Shown here piece by piece: positions 7,682 to 16,036 of a stretch of 45,988 bases of DNA (the first letter of the stretch is position 1; every line of letters starts with the position of its first letter). The stretch comes from an uncultured cyanobacterium. GTDB lineage: Bacteria > Cyanobacteriota > Cyanobacteriia > Thermosynechococcales > Thermosynechococcaceae. The stretch is taken from contig CALFCG010000128.1 of NCBI GenBank assembly GCA_937951315.1, positions 1-45,988 on the forward strand. Direction: 5' to 3'. The notes beneath the pieces are model-generated. The model had not been told where the DNA came from. It ran no database searches and saw only the letters and a program-made list of their open reading frames with translations. The position numbers were made by a program, and so were the translations under genes.

Positions 7682-8011
7682 TTGGAAGAGAATCTTCTCA
7701 TTGAGGTTTTAGAAACCTTTGAGCTGTCTCATCCCACGAGAGTGGTAATTGCTCCTCTATTCATGATTCCAGATGGGTTTCAACCGCAAGAATGGATGGT
7801 TAGTGTTGAAACCCCATGTAAAAAAAGAACAAGGCAGATCTGTCAGTTAATGCGCATCCGCTTTCGCCTAAAGGATGGAACTCATCTATATCGGTTACAA
7901 ATTAACTTTCCAACTGCGACCAAGGAAACACTGCCAATCGGGAGCAAAATCTTTTCTAATTCAGAATTGTTGTTGAACCTGCAGGTTGATCCCTCGCGGG
8001 TGATTCTCTAA
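7682..8011 (+). CDS. hypothetical protein (109 aa)
   Basis: The frame opens at a TTG codon directly after an in-frame TAG at 7673-7675 and runs 109 codons to TAA. The sequence is balanced, with mixed strands and helices (TRVVIAPLFMIPDGFQPQEWMVSVE, RQICQLMRIRFRLKDGTHLYRLQINFPT), which looks like a real small protein rather than a shadow frame. It has no signal peptide or known motif. The lack of an ATG near the N-terminus means it could also be the surviving end of a longer, damaged gene. Confidence 0.5.
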   Translation: MEENLLIEVLETFELSHPTRVVIAPLFMIPDGFQPQEWMVSVETPCKKRTRQICQLMRIRFRLKDGTHLYRLQINFPTATKETLPIGSKIFSNSELLLNLQVDPSRVIL

Positions 8012-8032
8012 TGTCTTTGACTTTGAGACGCA

Positions 8033-8242
8033 CTAGGCTATCGGCATTGGAGTAGAGGTCTCCAGCCAGTCAAAAATTTGGGCCATTTGCTCTAGCGTGA
8101 TCAGCCCATGCTGCCAAAGGATCATTTGCAGAGGACTGGCTAAGCTCGATTGCTGGCGGAGAGCTAGTTCAACCGATCTTGATGGGATAGCAAGTTCGGT
8201 TTGCAGATAGTGGATCAGTTGAGCTTGCTGGGAACTAGACAT
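8033..8242 (-). CDS. DUF2949-family small protein (69 aa)
   Basis: The product SSSQQAQLIHYLQTELAIPSRSVELALRQ...LASPLQMILWQHGLITLEQMAQIFDWL fits DUF2949, a family of roughly 60-70 residue proteins largely confined to cyanobacteria. The layout is two helix pairs: the first with Ile-Pro-x-x-x-V-x-L-A-L-R, the second with LPMILWQ.GLI.LeqL..IfdWLe. No function is established. It is convergent with the hypothetical gene ending at 8011, leaving only 21 bases between their stops. Confidence 0.85.
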   Translation of the reverse strand: MSSSQQAQLIHYLQTELAIPSRSVELALRQQSSLASPLQMILWQHGLITLEQMAQIFDWLETSTPMPIA

Positions 8243-8498
8243 TATTGCTGAAGGCTGGGATTGGATACAAGCGGTCAGATCAAATCATTGTATGGGGAAT
8301 CAATGCTACTCACCTGAAGCTTTAATAACTTTTAGTGAGTGAAAAATCTCATCTCCCGCAGCATTGAAGTGATGTTCGTTGGTTCTGTGATAATTGTCGA
8401 TGCCTTGCAAGGAATCTTTGCAATATCTCGTGAATGTTTTAATAACATTACTTAAAGCGCTTGTTAAATTTGAGATTGTTATAGTTGCGGCTCTGCCT

Positions 8499-8780
8499 AT
8501 GTCAAACTGCCAACTTTGTGATCGTGATTGTTTAAAACTGACGGTTCACCATCTGATTCCTCGCCAGCAGGTTAAACGCAAGAAATTGGATGAGAGTCCG
8601 ACGGCAAATCTATGTGCAGCATGTCATCGACAAATTCATGCACTGTTTTCTAATCAATCGTTAGCGACAGAATTCAACACAATAAATCTGTTGCAAGAGC
8701 ACCCTCAGATGCAGACCTTCCTCATTTGGATTCGCAAACAAGATCCCGATCGAAAAATTCGTACTCGTAAAGCAAAATAA
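8499..8780 (+). CDS. HNH-nuclease-like protein adjoining rtcB (93 aa)
   Basis: I chose ATG 8499 because the protein then begins directly with the metal-binding module: CQLC, then VHHLIPR, then LCAACHRQIHALF. This C-x2-C...HH...N...C-x2-C-H-x3-H arrangement is the HNH fold with a structural zinc site and the catalytic His pair. The rest is a basic helical tail (IRKQDPDRKIRTRKAK). An upstream in-frame ATG at 8394 would add an unusual hydrophobic leader, which I reject. Its TAA (8778-8780) touches the ATG of rtcB (8781), so translation is probably coupled. Function may be RNA or DNA cleavage; the pairing with an RNA ligase is discussed in the findings. Confidence 0.82.
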   Translation: MSNCQLCDRDCLKLTVHHLIPRQQVKRKKLDESPTANLCAACHRQIHALFSNQSLATEFNTINLLQEHPQMQTFLIWIRKQDPDRKIRTRKAK

Positions 8781-9962
8781 ATGACTGCCCAGCCACTCTC
8801 TTTAAATACGTCTAAGCCTATTCTCTCTTGGGCTAATCATGATCTGGGTGCTCGTGAAACCCAAATGGCCAAAAATGTGGCTTCACTCCCTTTTGTCTAC
8901 AAGCATGTGGCATTAATGCCCGATGTCCACTTGGGTAAGGGAGCATTGGTGGGATCTGTGATTGCGACCCAGGATGCCATTATTCCTGCAGCCGTGGGCG
9001 TAGATATTGGTTGTGGCATGTGTGCGATCCAAACGCCCTACGTGGGTCATCAATTAGAGGGAAAGCTGAAGAAAATTCGCAAAGAGATCGAAGCTGTTAT
9101 CCCTGTGGGTTTTGAGGCCAGCAAGGATATTGATAAGACAGTATACAACTGGCAAGGGTGGCATTCATTTAAGGATCTGCATCAAGGTGTGCAGCACCTT
9201 GAGAGAAAGGCCCTCAAGCAAATGGGATCGCTTGGAGGTGGGAATCATTTTATTGAGGTGTGTATTGATACTGAAGACCACGTTTGGTTAATGCTGCATT
9301 CGGGGTCACGCAATATCGGCAACATGCTGGCCCAGAATCATATCCGCTCCGCCAAAGATCTGGCTAAGTTAGCGGCTCAGAAACTACCCGATCCAGATTT
9401 GTCTGCTTTTGTTGCGGGTACGGACGCTTTTAAGCAGTACTGGCACGATTTACAGTGGGCGCAGGATTATGCCCGATTTAATCGAGAGGTGATGATGAGC
9501 CGGTTTAAGAAAATCCTCGAATTGAATCTTGGAGGTGGAAAGCCTTTTAAGCCAACACTCTCAGTCAATTGCCATCATAATTATGCTGAGCGAGAATCAC
9601 ATTTTGGTGAAGAGGTGTATGTGACCCGTAAGGGGGCAGTCCGGGCCCGCACAACAGATTACGGCATTATTCCGGGATCAATGGGAGCGCAGTCTTTCAT
9701 CGTTAAGGGCAAAGGAAATCACGATAGCTATTGTTCTTTTAGTCACGGGGCAGGACGATTGATGTCCCGTACAAAGGCAAAACATGCTTTTACCCTGGAT
9801 GACTTGATTGAACAAACCAAAGGCATAGAGTGTCGTAAAGATGCAGGAATCTTAGATGAGATTCCTGCTGCCTATAAGCCAATTCAAGAGGTGATGGCCA
9901 ATCAAGAGGATTTGGTTGAGGTGGTTGCAACATTGCGACAGGTGGTATGTGTTAAAGGATAG
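8781..9962 (+). CDS. rtcB: RtcB-family RNA-splicing ligase
   Basis: RtcB joins 2',3'-cyclic phosphate or 3'-phosphate RNA ends to 5'-OH ends using GTP and Mn2+. The 393 residues carry the family's landmarks: VDIGCGM with Asp75/Cys78, LGGGNHFIEV (Asn154, His155, Glu158), LHSGSRNIG (His172), NCHHNYAE (His264/His265), VTRKGAVRA, PGSMGAQSFIVKGKGN and FSHGAGRLMSRTKA with the guanylylated His321. Length matches the short bacterial form (about 400 residues). It is the second gene of an apparent two-gene unit with the HNH-like protein. No RtcA cyclase or RtcR activator is nearby, in contrast to the enterobacterial rtcBA locus. Confidence 0.95.
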   Translation: MTAQPLSLNTSKPILSWANHDLGARETQMAKNVASLPFVYKHVALMPDVHLGKGALVGSVIATQDAIIPAAVGVDIGCGMCAIQTPYVGHQLEGKLKKIRKEIEAVIPVGFEASKDIDKTVYNWQGWHSFKDLHQGVQHLERKALKQMGSLGGGNHFIEVCIDTEDHVWLMLHSGSRNIGNMLAQNHIRSAKDLAKLAAQKLPDPDLSAFVAGTDAFKQYWHDLQWAQDYARFNREVMMSRFKKILELNLGGGKPFKPTLSVNCHHNYAERESHFGEEVYVTRKGAVRARTTDYGIIPGSMGAQSFIVKGKGNHDSYCSFSHGAGRLMSRTKAKHAFTLDDLIEQTKGIECRKDAGILDEIPAAYKPIQEVMANQEDLVEVVATLRQVVCVKG

Positions 9963-10004
9963 CTCTCTCGACTAGAAACGAGATTGTGCTATTCACTTCA
10001 ATCT

Positions 10005-10025
10005 GGGGATTGGGTGTCCCCTTTT
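10005..10025 (+). terminator. candidate rho-independent terminator after rtcB
   Basis: GGGGA (10005-10009) pairs with TCCCC (10017-10021) around a 7-base loop, followed by TTTT. It lies 43 bases after the rtcB stop and before the AAA gene, matching an operon end. The stem is short, so confidence is moderate. Confidence 0.5.
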
Positions 10026-10126
10026 GAAAACATTTCTCTTTGCTTTTGTGAGGCGGCTGGATGGAACTTAAGCCTTAGAGAGAGGGGCTATGATAGGTCC
10101 AGAGGTTTCGGATTTCAGCATTTTTG

Positions 10127-11437
10127 ATGGACTCAACATCTGAATTGACGTGGGCGATCGCAAAGCAGATTGCAGATCAACTCATGTTTGATAGCACGGG
10201 TAGATACCTAAGTGATGTTGAGATCTTAGTTTTACAAGGCTCCTGGGAGGGTAGGAGCTACAGCGATATCGCCGAACAGAATGGTTATTCCACGGAATAC
10301 ATCAATAGTGATGTTGGATTCACGCTTTGGAGCAAACTCTCTCAGGCCAGTGGTGAAAAAGTCACCAAACGAAACTTCCGGGGCGCACTGGAACGAAAGT
10401 GGTTAGAGTCAGCTTCACGCTCTCTATCTCTCGTTTCTGGAACGCCTCGACCACAGACTGAAACCCCTTATCTTGAACGCCCGCCAACAGAGGCTCAATG
10501 TTTTGATGCCATCGTAAAGCCGGGTGCCTTGATTCGGATTAAAGCCCCGAAAAAGATGGGGAAGACTTGGCTGTTGGAGCATCTTCTCCACTATGCTCAA
10601 CAACAGGATTACTACACGGTGCCCATTAATCTGATGCGGATTGAGGAAGCGGTGCTGCAGGATCTGGACCGTTTTCTGAAGTTTTTCAGCAGTCGTGTCA
10701 CCCGGCGGCTGAAGCTGGAAAACCAAATTGATGAATATTGGGATGAGGGATTAGGTAGCAACACAAGCTGCACTGAATATTTTGAAGAATGTATTTTAGA
10801 ACAATGCGATCGCCCCATTGTTCTGGCTCTCGACAATGCAGATCGTCTCTTCCCATACGGAGAGGTTGCTTCAAACTTCTTTAGTTTATTGAGAGCTTGG
10901 TATGAAGATGCCCGCATTATTGAAGATTGGCAGAAGCTGCGATTGGTGATTGCCCATTCCACCGATGTCTATCCCACGCTAAATGTGAATCGTTCTCCTT
11001 TTAATGTGGGGCTGGCCATCGAGTTAGCTGAGTTCTCTGGCGAGCAAGTCACAGAGCTGGTTCAAGACCAGATCACGGGTGCAGAGTTGAAGATCTTGAC
11101 GGAAATGGTGGGGGGACATCCCTATCTGATTCAGCAGGCCATTGAATATCTCAGGGTGCAACCCGATGTCAGTCTTGATGACTTGATAGTGATGGCTCCC
11201 ACTGAGAGTGGTCCCTATGCCCAACATCTACGGGATTTGTGGGCACATCTGCAACAGCATCCTGACTTAGCGATCGCAATGAAAACTGTTGCCCAAGCCT
11301 CAGCCCCCGTCCGGATCAAGCCAGAGCAAGGGTTCATGCTCCATAGCTTGGGGCTGGTCCGTTTGCAGGGGAATGAAGTACAAGTGCGATGTACGTTGTA
11401 TAAAAAATACTTTTGCGATCGCCTTGAAGATCTTTAG
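10127..11437 (+). CDS. vMAP-type HTH + AAA-like (AAA_35) ATPase
   Basis: Residues ~25-90 (LSDVEILVLQGSWEGRSYSDIAEQNGYSTEYINSDVGFTLWSKLSQASGEKVTKRNFRGAL) match the N-terminal helix-turn-helix domain of vWA-MoxR-associated proteins (vMAP) common in cyanobacteria. After a Pro-rich linker comes an AAA-like NTPase module with Walker A APKKMGKT (about residues 140-147), Walker B-like IVLALDNADRLF, and GGHPYLIQQAIEYL further on, the usual layout of the AAA-like proteins paired with this HTH. These proteins are discussed as sensors or switches in multi-domain cyanobacterial conflict or signalling systems. Here no WD40, TPR, caspase or kinase domain is fused. ATG 10127 is preferred to the TTG at 10124. 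Confidence 0.85.
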   Translation: MDSTSELTWAIAKQIADQLMFDSTGRYLSDVEILVLQGSWEGRSYSDIAEQNGYSTEYINSDVGFTLWSKLSQASGEKVTKRNFRGALERKWLESASRSLSLVSGTPRPQTETPYLERPPTEAQCFDAIVKPGALIRIKAPKKMGKTWLLEHLLHYAQQQDYYTVPINLMRIEEAVLQDLDRFLKFFSSRVTRRLKLENQIDEYWDEGLGSNTSCTEYFEECILEQCDRPIVLALDNADRLFPYGEVASNFFSLLRAWYEDARIIEDWQKLRLVIAHSTDVYPTLNVNRSPFNVGLAIELAEFSGEQVTELVQDQITGAELKILTEMVGGHPYLIQQAIEYLRVQPDVSLDDLIVMAPTESGPYAQHLRDLWAHLQQHPDLAIAMKTVAQASAPVRIKPEQGFMLHSLGLVRLQGNEVQVRCTLYKKYFCDRLEDL

Positions 11438-11531
11438 ATGAAATCAGAACCTTCTGAAACACTCCCACCCAGGTGGATTGAAGAAGCAAGTTGCAGACTT
11501 TATATACACAGGACTTACAAATTGACACAAA

Positions 11532-11900
11532 TTGTCCTCAGTCTTGAAGAGGGCCCAATATTTCCCATCACTCATTGCCGATCTACAAACCACGTTCTTG
11601 CCGATGGCGGCACTGACAGTTGAACTAAAATACATCACAAATCAACAGGTTGTCGCGTCTGCTTTCCCACTTCTTCATAATTTATTGGAGTCATTTGCAG
11701 CTGTTGATTGGTCACGTCCAGAACGGTATCTCGAACCGGAGATTCGGCATGGCATTTCAACATTCACAAAAATAAGCCGGGAGGCACTATCAGAAGGTTT
11801 GGCAAACGTATCTAGAGATATAGAAAATGGTACTAGGGACAAAAGGTCTGGGCATTTACGCTCATACAGTCAACAGGATGTTGGCTACCGTTTTGTATAG
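11532..11900 (+). CDS. hypothetical frame, possible gene remnant
   Basis: A 122-codon frame follows the AAA gene. Its middle part (ITNQQVVASAFPLLHNLLESFAAVDWSRPERYLEPEIRHGISTFTKISREALSEGLANVSRDI) is plausibly protein-like and helical, but its start (a TTG) lacks a ribosome binding site and the tail is low quality. A second frame at 11438-11623 overlaps its beginning in another phase and directly follows the AAA gene, so an ancestral downstream gene may have been frameshifted. I recognise no family. Confidence 0.3.
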   Translation: MSSVLKRAQYFPSLIADLQTTFLPMAALTVELKYITNQQVVASAFPLLHNLLESFAAVDWSRPERYLEPEIRHGISTFTKISREALSEGLANVSRDIENGTRDKRSGHLRSYSQQDVGYRFV

Positions 11901-12552
11901 ACTTTGCACAATCCTTCAGTCACAGCTCATCCGAAGAAGGACAGCGGACTAAGCCGACACTGAGTAACCGAAGCTTTTTCAAGTCCATCAATTATCATTT
12001 CAAAATCCCACCCCCAAAGGATCAAGGAAATGACAGGGTCTTAGAAATCATAAGCCCAGAACAAAAACTTTTTATCTGGCTTAAAGGATTCCGATACAGT
12101 GATTCTTGGAAATCCTTTAAGCCGTTCACTAGTAAGCCAGAGAATCTCCATTCGCAAAGACCCTGGAGTCAACCAGACCTAACAGGGGAGCTACTTTGGG
12201 TTCGTTCTAGGGTATAATAGATAGGCCTATTAGCGGTGAAAATAAATCTTCAACACATTCTTCTAAAGAGACCTAAAAGAAAAATATTTTTGATTTAATT
12301 AATCATCAGCCTTGTATTTTTCTTGAGCAAGTGCATTACAGTGATCTCATTAGAATTTAAGACTTCCTGCCTATAGACCCACCTCCCTCCCAGATTAAAA
12401 TCATTCACTGGTTTAGCTTTGGGAGAAAATCCCATTTGTATTTCCGTTGACTAGATTGGCTTTGACGTTAAGTATCCAAAGGTTTTATCTTGCTTCTTCT
12501 ATCAGGTTTAATCACTAATAACTATTTATTAGTTTGTCTGGGGTCATAATTT
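11901..12552. other. gene-poor AT-rich stretch
   Basis: The 650 bases between the AAA gene region and the oxygenase gene hold no supportable frame. They contain one strong inverted repeat (12078-12123) and become AT-rich towards the oxygenase gene, where its promoter should lie. A GGGGT run about eight bases before the GTG at 12553 may serve as a ribosome binding site. Confidence 0.5.
12078..12123. repeat. long near-perfect hairpin
   Basis: GGCTTAAAGGATTCC (12078-12092) is complementary to GGAAATCCTTTAAGCC (12108-12123) except for one extra A, around a 15-base loop. It is not followed by a T-run on either strand, so it is not a typical terminator. It could be the core of a MITE-like element or an operator. 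Confidence 0.6.
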
Positions 12553-13461
12553 GTGCGGAAATTCGCAGAATATAAACAGGCAGAAATCAACGGGTTGCTT
12601 CAATTCAAATCAAAGCAGTTTCGGCACCGGCAGAACCTTCCTATTCTGGAGGGCAATGATCAGGCCCTCTCGCAGCGCGTTTGTCACACAGGTGCAGCTC
12701 AAACCTCCCTTTCCGAGTTAGCTTTCCCCTACAATCCTGAATTTCTAAAGGCCCTAAAGCGTCTCTCTCCTCAACTTCAGGCCTTACCCTCCTCTGCTAT
12801 TTGCCCAGAAGATGTCAAAACGGTACAAGGCCACATCACGTTTGTCGATCCAGAAATAATCATTAAAGACTTCCCTGAGATTTTACTTTGGGGATTGCAA
12901 GACAGAGTGCTCGACATTCTTGAGAATATCGTGGGTTTGCCTGTCAATCTGATTGAGTTGATCATCCGCAAAGAGATACCAAACGGTCGCCAAACTGGAA
13001 CACGGCTATGGCATCGAGATGGTGAAGATATATCGGTCGGGAAAATTCTGATTTATCTGACTGATGTCGATATTGATGGAGGACCCTTTGAATATATTCC
13101 TCGATCGGACTTTCCCCGGTTAAATCCCCGTCGATCTCTGCCCAAAAGATTAACAGATCCAGTGATGGAAACTGTCGTTCCGAGAGAAAAGTGGAATTTA
13201 TGTATTGGGCCAGCCCAGTCAGCCATCTTCGTAGATACCGCGAAAGTCTACCATCGGGGTCGGATTCCGAAGCGAGAAAGAATAGCGCTCATATATTCTT
13301 ATACGTCAGCCAATCCTCTCCGCCCACACGAGTGCCAGGAGAAACTCTTACAACAGGGTTTACCTTACCTCACTCATCCTCTCACTAAGCGCCAAGCGAA
13401 TAGTCTCTATCGCCTCCCGAAGGATGCTTCAACAGATGATTTGGATCAAACATCTCCGTAA
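12553..13461 (+). CDS. Fe(II)/2-oxoglutarate-dependent oxygenase-like protein
   Basis: The 302-residue protein has an HxD...H facial triad: RLWHRDGED (His154, Asp156) and KVYHRGRIPKRERIALIY (His234), with Arg residues after the distal His in position to bind 2-oxoglutarate, as in phytanoyl-CoA-hydroxylase-like enzymes. Between them lies the jelly-roll core (GKILIYLTDVDIDGGPFEYIPRSD). The substrate is not predictable. It uses a GTG start (12553); no in-frame ATG lies near. It sits upstream of the glutamine-synthetase/ABC/Rieske cluster and converges with the first GS-like gene, so membership in that pathway is only suggested by position. Confidence 0.78.
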   Translation: MRKFAEYKQAEINGLLQFKSKQFRHRQNLPILEGNDQALSQRVCHTGAAQTSLSELAFPYNPEFLKALKRLSPQLQALPSSAICPEDVKTVQGHITFVDPEIIIKDFPEILLWGLQDRVLDILENIVGLPVNLIELIIRKEIPNGRQTGTRLWHRDGEDISVGKILIYLTDVDIDGGPFEYIPRSDFPRLNPRRSLPKRLTDPVMETVVPREKWNLCIGPAQSAIFVDTAKVYHRGRIPKRERIALIYSYTSANPLRPHECQEKLLQQGLPYLTHPLTKRQANSLYRLPKDASTDDLDQTSP

Positions 13462-13592
13462 CGCAACTGCATCGCAATAACCTGGAGCTGGTCTACTGTC
13501 ACACAATGATTGGCTGCGAAGACTGGCAACAACCCCAATACGAAGTGGATCGCCACCACCAAGAAGTGAACGGTGCCAAGATTTCTCCCATT

Positions 13593-14918
13593 TTAGATAT
13601 TGATGTAATGTTCCATTTCCCAGTCCGTAACCTGAGTGCAAAAGGCGTTCCACTCTTTCTCTTTGAATTCAAAGAAGGTTTTTGCACCCAACTCTCCTAG
13701 CATTTTCATCAGCAACTTGTCGTGTTTGAGTTCATTGAGTGCCTCATATAGACTGGTGGGCAGCATTGGTAAGCCTGGGAACTCAGAGCCACGCGTGAAC
13801 AGATTTTCGTCAATACGTTCTCCAGGAAAAACTCGATTCTTGATGCCGTCTACGCCTGCGGTCAGCATTCCTGCTAGGGCAAGATACAGATTTGCAGAGC
13901 CATCAACGAGACGGCACTCAAAGCGACCTGCTTCAGGAATGCGCAGCATATGGGTGCGATTGTTGCCACCGTAGGAAATATAGCGTGGTGACCAGGTACT
14001 GCCCGAGGCTGTGATGCTAGCTCCCAAGCGACGGTAAGAATTGACTGTGGGTGCAAACAGGGCGGTTAGGCCTTTGGCATGCTTGAGAACCCCCCCCAAA
14101 AAGTGATAGCCGACAGGGGATAAACCACCCTCATCCGCACCCTCGGAAAAGCTATTGGTCTCGCCCTGCCAGAGACTATTGTGAACGTGACCGCCGCTGC
14201 CGGTAATATGGCTGAAGGGTTTCGGCATAAAGGTGGCGGTCAAACCACGTCTCTCAGCTAGGGTTTTGACCATATACTTGAAAAAGACGTGGCGATCGCA
14301 AGTTGTCTTTGCATCACTAAAGGTCCAGTTCAACTCAAACTGACCGTTGGCATCTTCGTGATCACATTGGTAAGGCTCCCAGCCCAGTAATTCCATATAC
14401 TCAACGAGTGTGGAAATCAGATCGAACTGACGCATCAGATTGATCTGGTCGTAGCAGGGCTTCTCAGCGGTATCGCGCTCATCGGCCACTGCGAAACCCG
14501 CTTCGGTTTTCTTGAGTAAAAAGAATTCTGCTTCAACCCCTGCTTTGTAGGTATAGCCCAACTCAGCACACTGGTCTAACACTCGATTGAGAACCATGCG
14601 GGGTGCGGCCAGAAATGGCTTGCCTTCAAAATAAACATCACTTGCCACCCAGCCTACGGTGGGTTCCCAGGGAAGCTGGATCAAAGAGGTGGGGTCAGGG
14701 ATGGCGGCAATTTCTGGGGCATCTGGCCCTAATCCTAGATTGGAAGCAAAGGAGCAAAAGAACGCTCCATCCTGCTCCACTGATGCAATTTTTGCAGCGG
14801 GCACCAGCTTCGCTCTGGTTCCACCCAGGAGGTCAGTATAGGACACTAAAAAGAACTTAATGCCAAGAGATTTGGCTTGTTCTGCCAGAGGCTTAGGCTG
14901 CGTGAGGGTTCCTACCAT
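13593..14918 (-). CDS. GlnT/type III-like glutamine synthetase (gamma-glutamyl amide ligase candidate), copy 1
   Basis: Glutamine-synthetase fold of 441 residues, the size of the GlnT-type group. Visible active-site strands are GVEAEFFLL (metal Glu pair), CDHEDANGQFELNW, TGSGGHVHNSL (ATP-site His), APTVNSYRRLG, GGNNRTHMLRIP and FECRLVDGSANLYLALAGML. This group includes enzymes that ligate glutamate to ammonia and others that use methylamine or other amines (gamma-glutamylmethylamide synthetase and relatives), so it need not be an ammonia-assimilating GS. ATG 14918 is chosen because GGAG lies nine bases upstream; the TTG at 14951 has no such signal. It is transcribed divergently from the TIM-barrel gene. 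Confidence 0.9.
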   Translation of the reverse strand: MVGTLTQPKPLAEQAKSLGIKFFLVSYTDLLGGTRAKLVPAAKIASVEQDGAFFCSFASNLGLGPDAPEIAAIPDPTSLIQLPWEPTVGWVASDVYFEGKPFLAAPRMVLNRVLDQCAELGYTYKAGVEAEFFLLKKTEAGFAVADERDTAEKPCYDQINLMRQFDLISTLVEYMELLGWEPYQCDHEDANGQFELNWTFSDAKTTCDRHVFFKYMVKTLAERRGLTATFMPKPFSHITGSGGHVHNSLWQGETNSFSEGADEGGLSPVGYHFLGGVLKHAKGLTALFAPTVNSYRRLGASITASGSTWSPRYISYGGNNRTHMLRIPEAGRFECRLVDGSANLYLALAGMLTAGVDGIKNRVFPGERIDENLFTRGSEFPGLPMLPTSLYEALNELKHDKLLMKMLGELGAKTFFEFKEKEWNAFCTQVTDWEMEHYINI

Positions 14919-15067
14919 TCCAGAGAGCTCCGTGCATTTAGTTCTAGTCAATCAGGCCCGCATGGATGTGTTTGTAGCTGCGGTTACTATTGTCAAGGCA
15001 ACATCCCGAGATGATGGGCCTCAAAGTCCTAAATACTTCGACCAGAGAGAATACTGTGGATTTATTG

Positions 15068-15910
15068 ATGTTGCGATCGCAATGGACAGGTCCCACGGCT
15101 CTAGATGAACTGATGTCCCAAACCATTAATGACGGTTTCGATGGCATTGAAGGCCCCATCCCCCAAAGTGAGTTTGATCAACGTCGCTACAAAAAACGCC
15201 TCGATGATCATGGACTTGTTTTTATTGCGGAATCAACAACAGGCGGTGACATGAGTAGTCCCTCAGATTGGTGGGTTCCTCGCCCAGATCAAAGCATTGC
15301 GGATCATCTATCGGATTTGAAATGGACCGTTGACCACGCTGCAGAGATGGGAGCACTTTTCGTTTCGACAATGTGTGGGTACGATGCCTGGTCCTGGTCA
15401 CAAAATGTTGATTTTTTTGGTCAAGCACTGGAGCTAGAACAACAGTCTGGCATCACGATTAGCTTTGAGACCCATCGAGGGCGATCGCTTTTTAATCCCT
15501 GGATCACAAGGGATCTCTTGCATGAATTTCCGCAGATGAAGCTTACCTGCGATTTCAGCCATTGGTGTGTCGTCTGTGAAAGACTCATTGACTCAGAATG
15601 GTCAATTCTGCAACTTTGTGCCGAACGAGCCATGCATGTTCAGTGTCGCGTGGGCTATGCCCAGCATGCTCAAGTATCAGATCCGCGAGCACCAGAATGT
15701 TTAGAAGCACTAACGGCTCACGAACGATGGTGGAATCTCATTTGGAAGACGCAAGCCAAACGAGGAATGAAACAGGTCACGATGATGCCGGAGTTCCTAT
15801 GGGATGGCTATATGCAAACTTTGCCCTACAGCGATATGCCCGTCGCTGATGTTTGGGAGATTACCTGCTGGATGGCAGAGCGGCAGCGTAGTCAATTTGC
15901 AAAAATCTGA
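15068..15910 (+). CDS. xylose-isomerase-like TIM-barrel (sugar phosphate isomerase/epimerase family) protein
   Basis: About 280 residues with the AP-endonuclease-2/xylose-isomerase barrel pattern: an N-terminal DGFDGIEGP strand with a metal Glu candidate, then SIADHLSDLKWTVDHAAEMGALFVSTMCG, SGITISFETHRGRSLFNPW (a second Glu-x-His-R-G motif), MKLTCDFSHWCVV (Asp and His) and a C-terminal VTMMPEFLWDGYMQTLP. These Glu/Asp/His positions fit a divalent-metal isomerase or epimerase. ATG 15068 (LRSQWTG...) is preferred over 14990 because the domain begins there. It heads the plus-strand cluster and is separated from the ABC genes by a small hairpin. Confidence 0.78.
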   Translation: MLRSQWTGPTALDELMSQTINDGFDGIEGPIPQSEFDQRRYKKRLDDHGLVFIAESTTGGDMSSPSDWWVPRPDQSIADHLSDLKWTVDHAAEMGALFVSTMCGYDAWSWSQNVDFFGQALELEQQSGITISFETHRGRSLFNPWITRDLLHEFPQMKLTCDFSHWCVVCERLIDSEWSILQLCAERAMHVQCRVGYAQHAQVSDPRAPECLEALTAHERWWNLIWKTQAKRGMKQVTMMPEFLWDGYMQTLPYSDMPVADVWEITCWMAERQRSQFAKI

Positions 15911-15969
15911 AGTCCGTATCCATTGAGACAGTTTTATTCATTAACTCAACAAATAATAAGTAGTCATAG

Positions 15970-15988
15970 AAAGAGCTGGAAGCTCTTT
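15970..15988 (+). promoter_or_regulatory. perfect 8-bp inverted repeat before the ABC genes
   Basis: AAAGAGCT (15970-15977) and AGCTCTTT (15981-15988) form a perfect stem with a 3-base loop. It is followed a little later by a CTTTTT run (16000-16005). It could end the TIM-barrel transcript or serve as an operator for the ABC transporter genes. Confidence 0.4.
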
Positions 15989-16036
15989 AATACAGGCTTT
16001 TTCGAGAAGCAATATCTCCCTTTTTCATATTCCTAA

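Noticed and set aside
8394-8498. Upstream extension of the HNH-like protein
   Set aside because: It would add a hydrophobic leader to a nuclease; no ribosome binding site precedes it, whereas ATG 8499 begins the metal-binding module.
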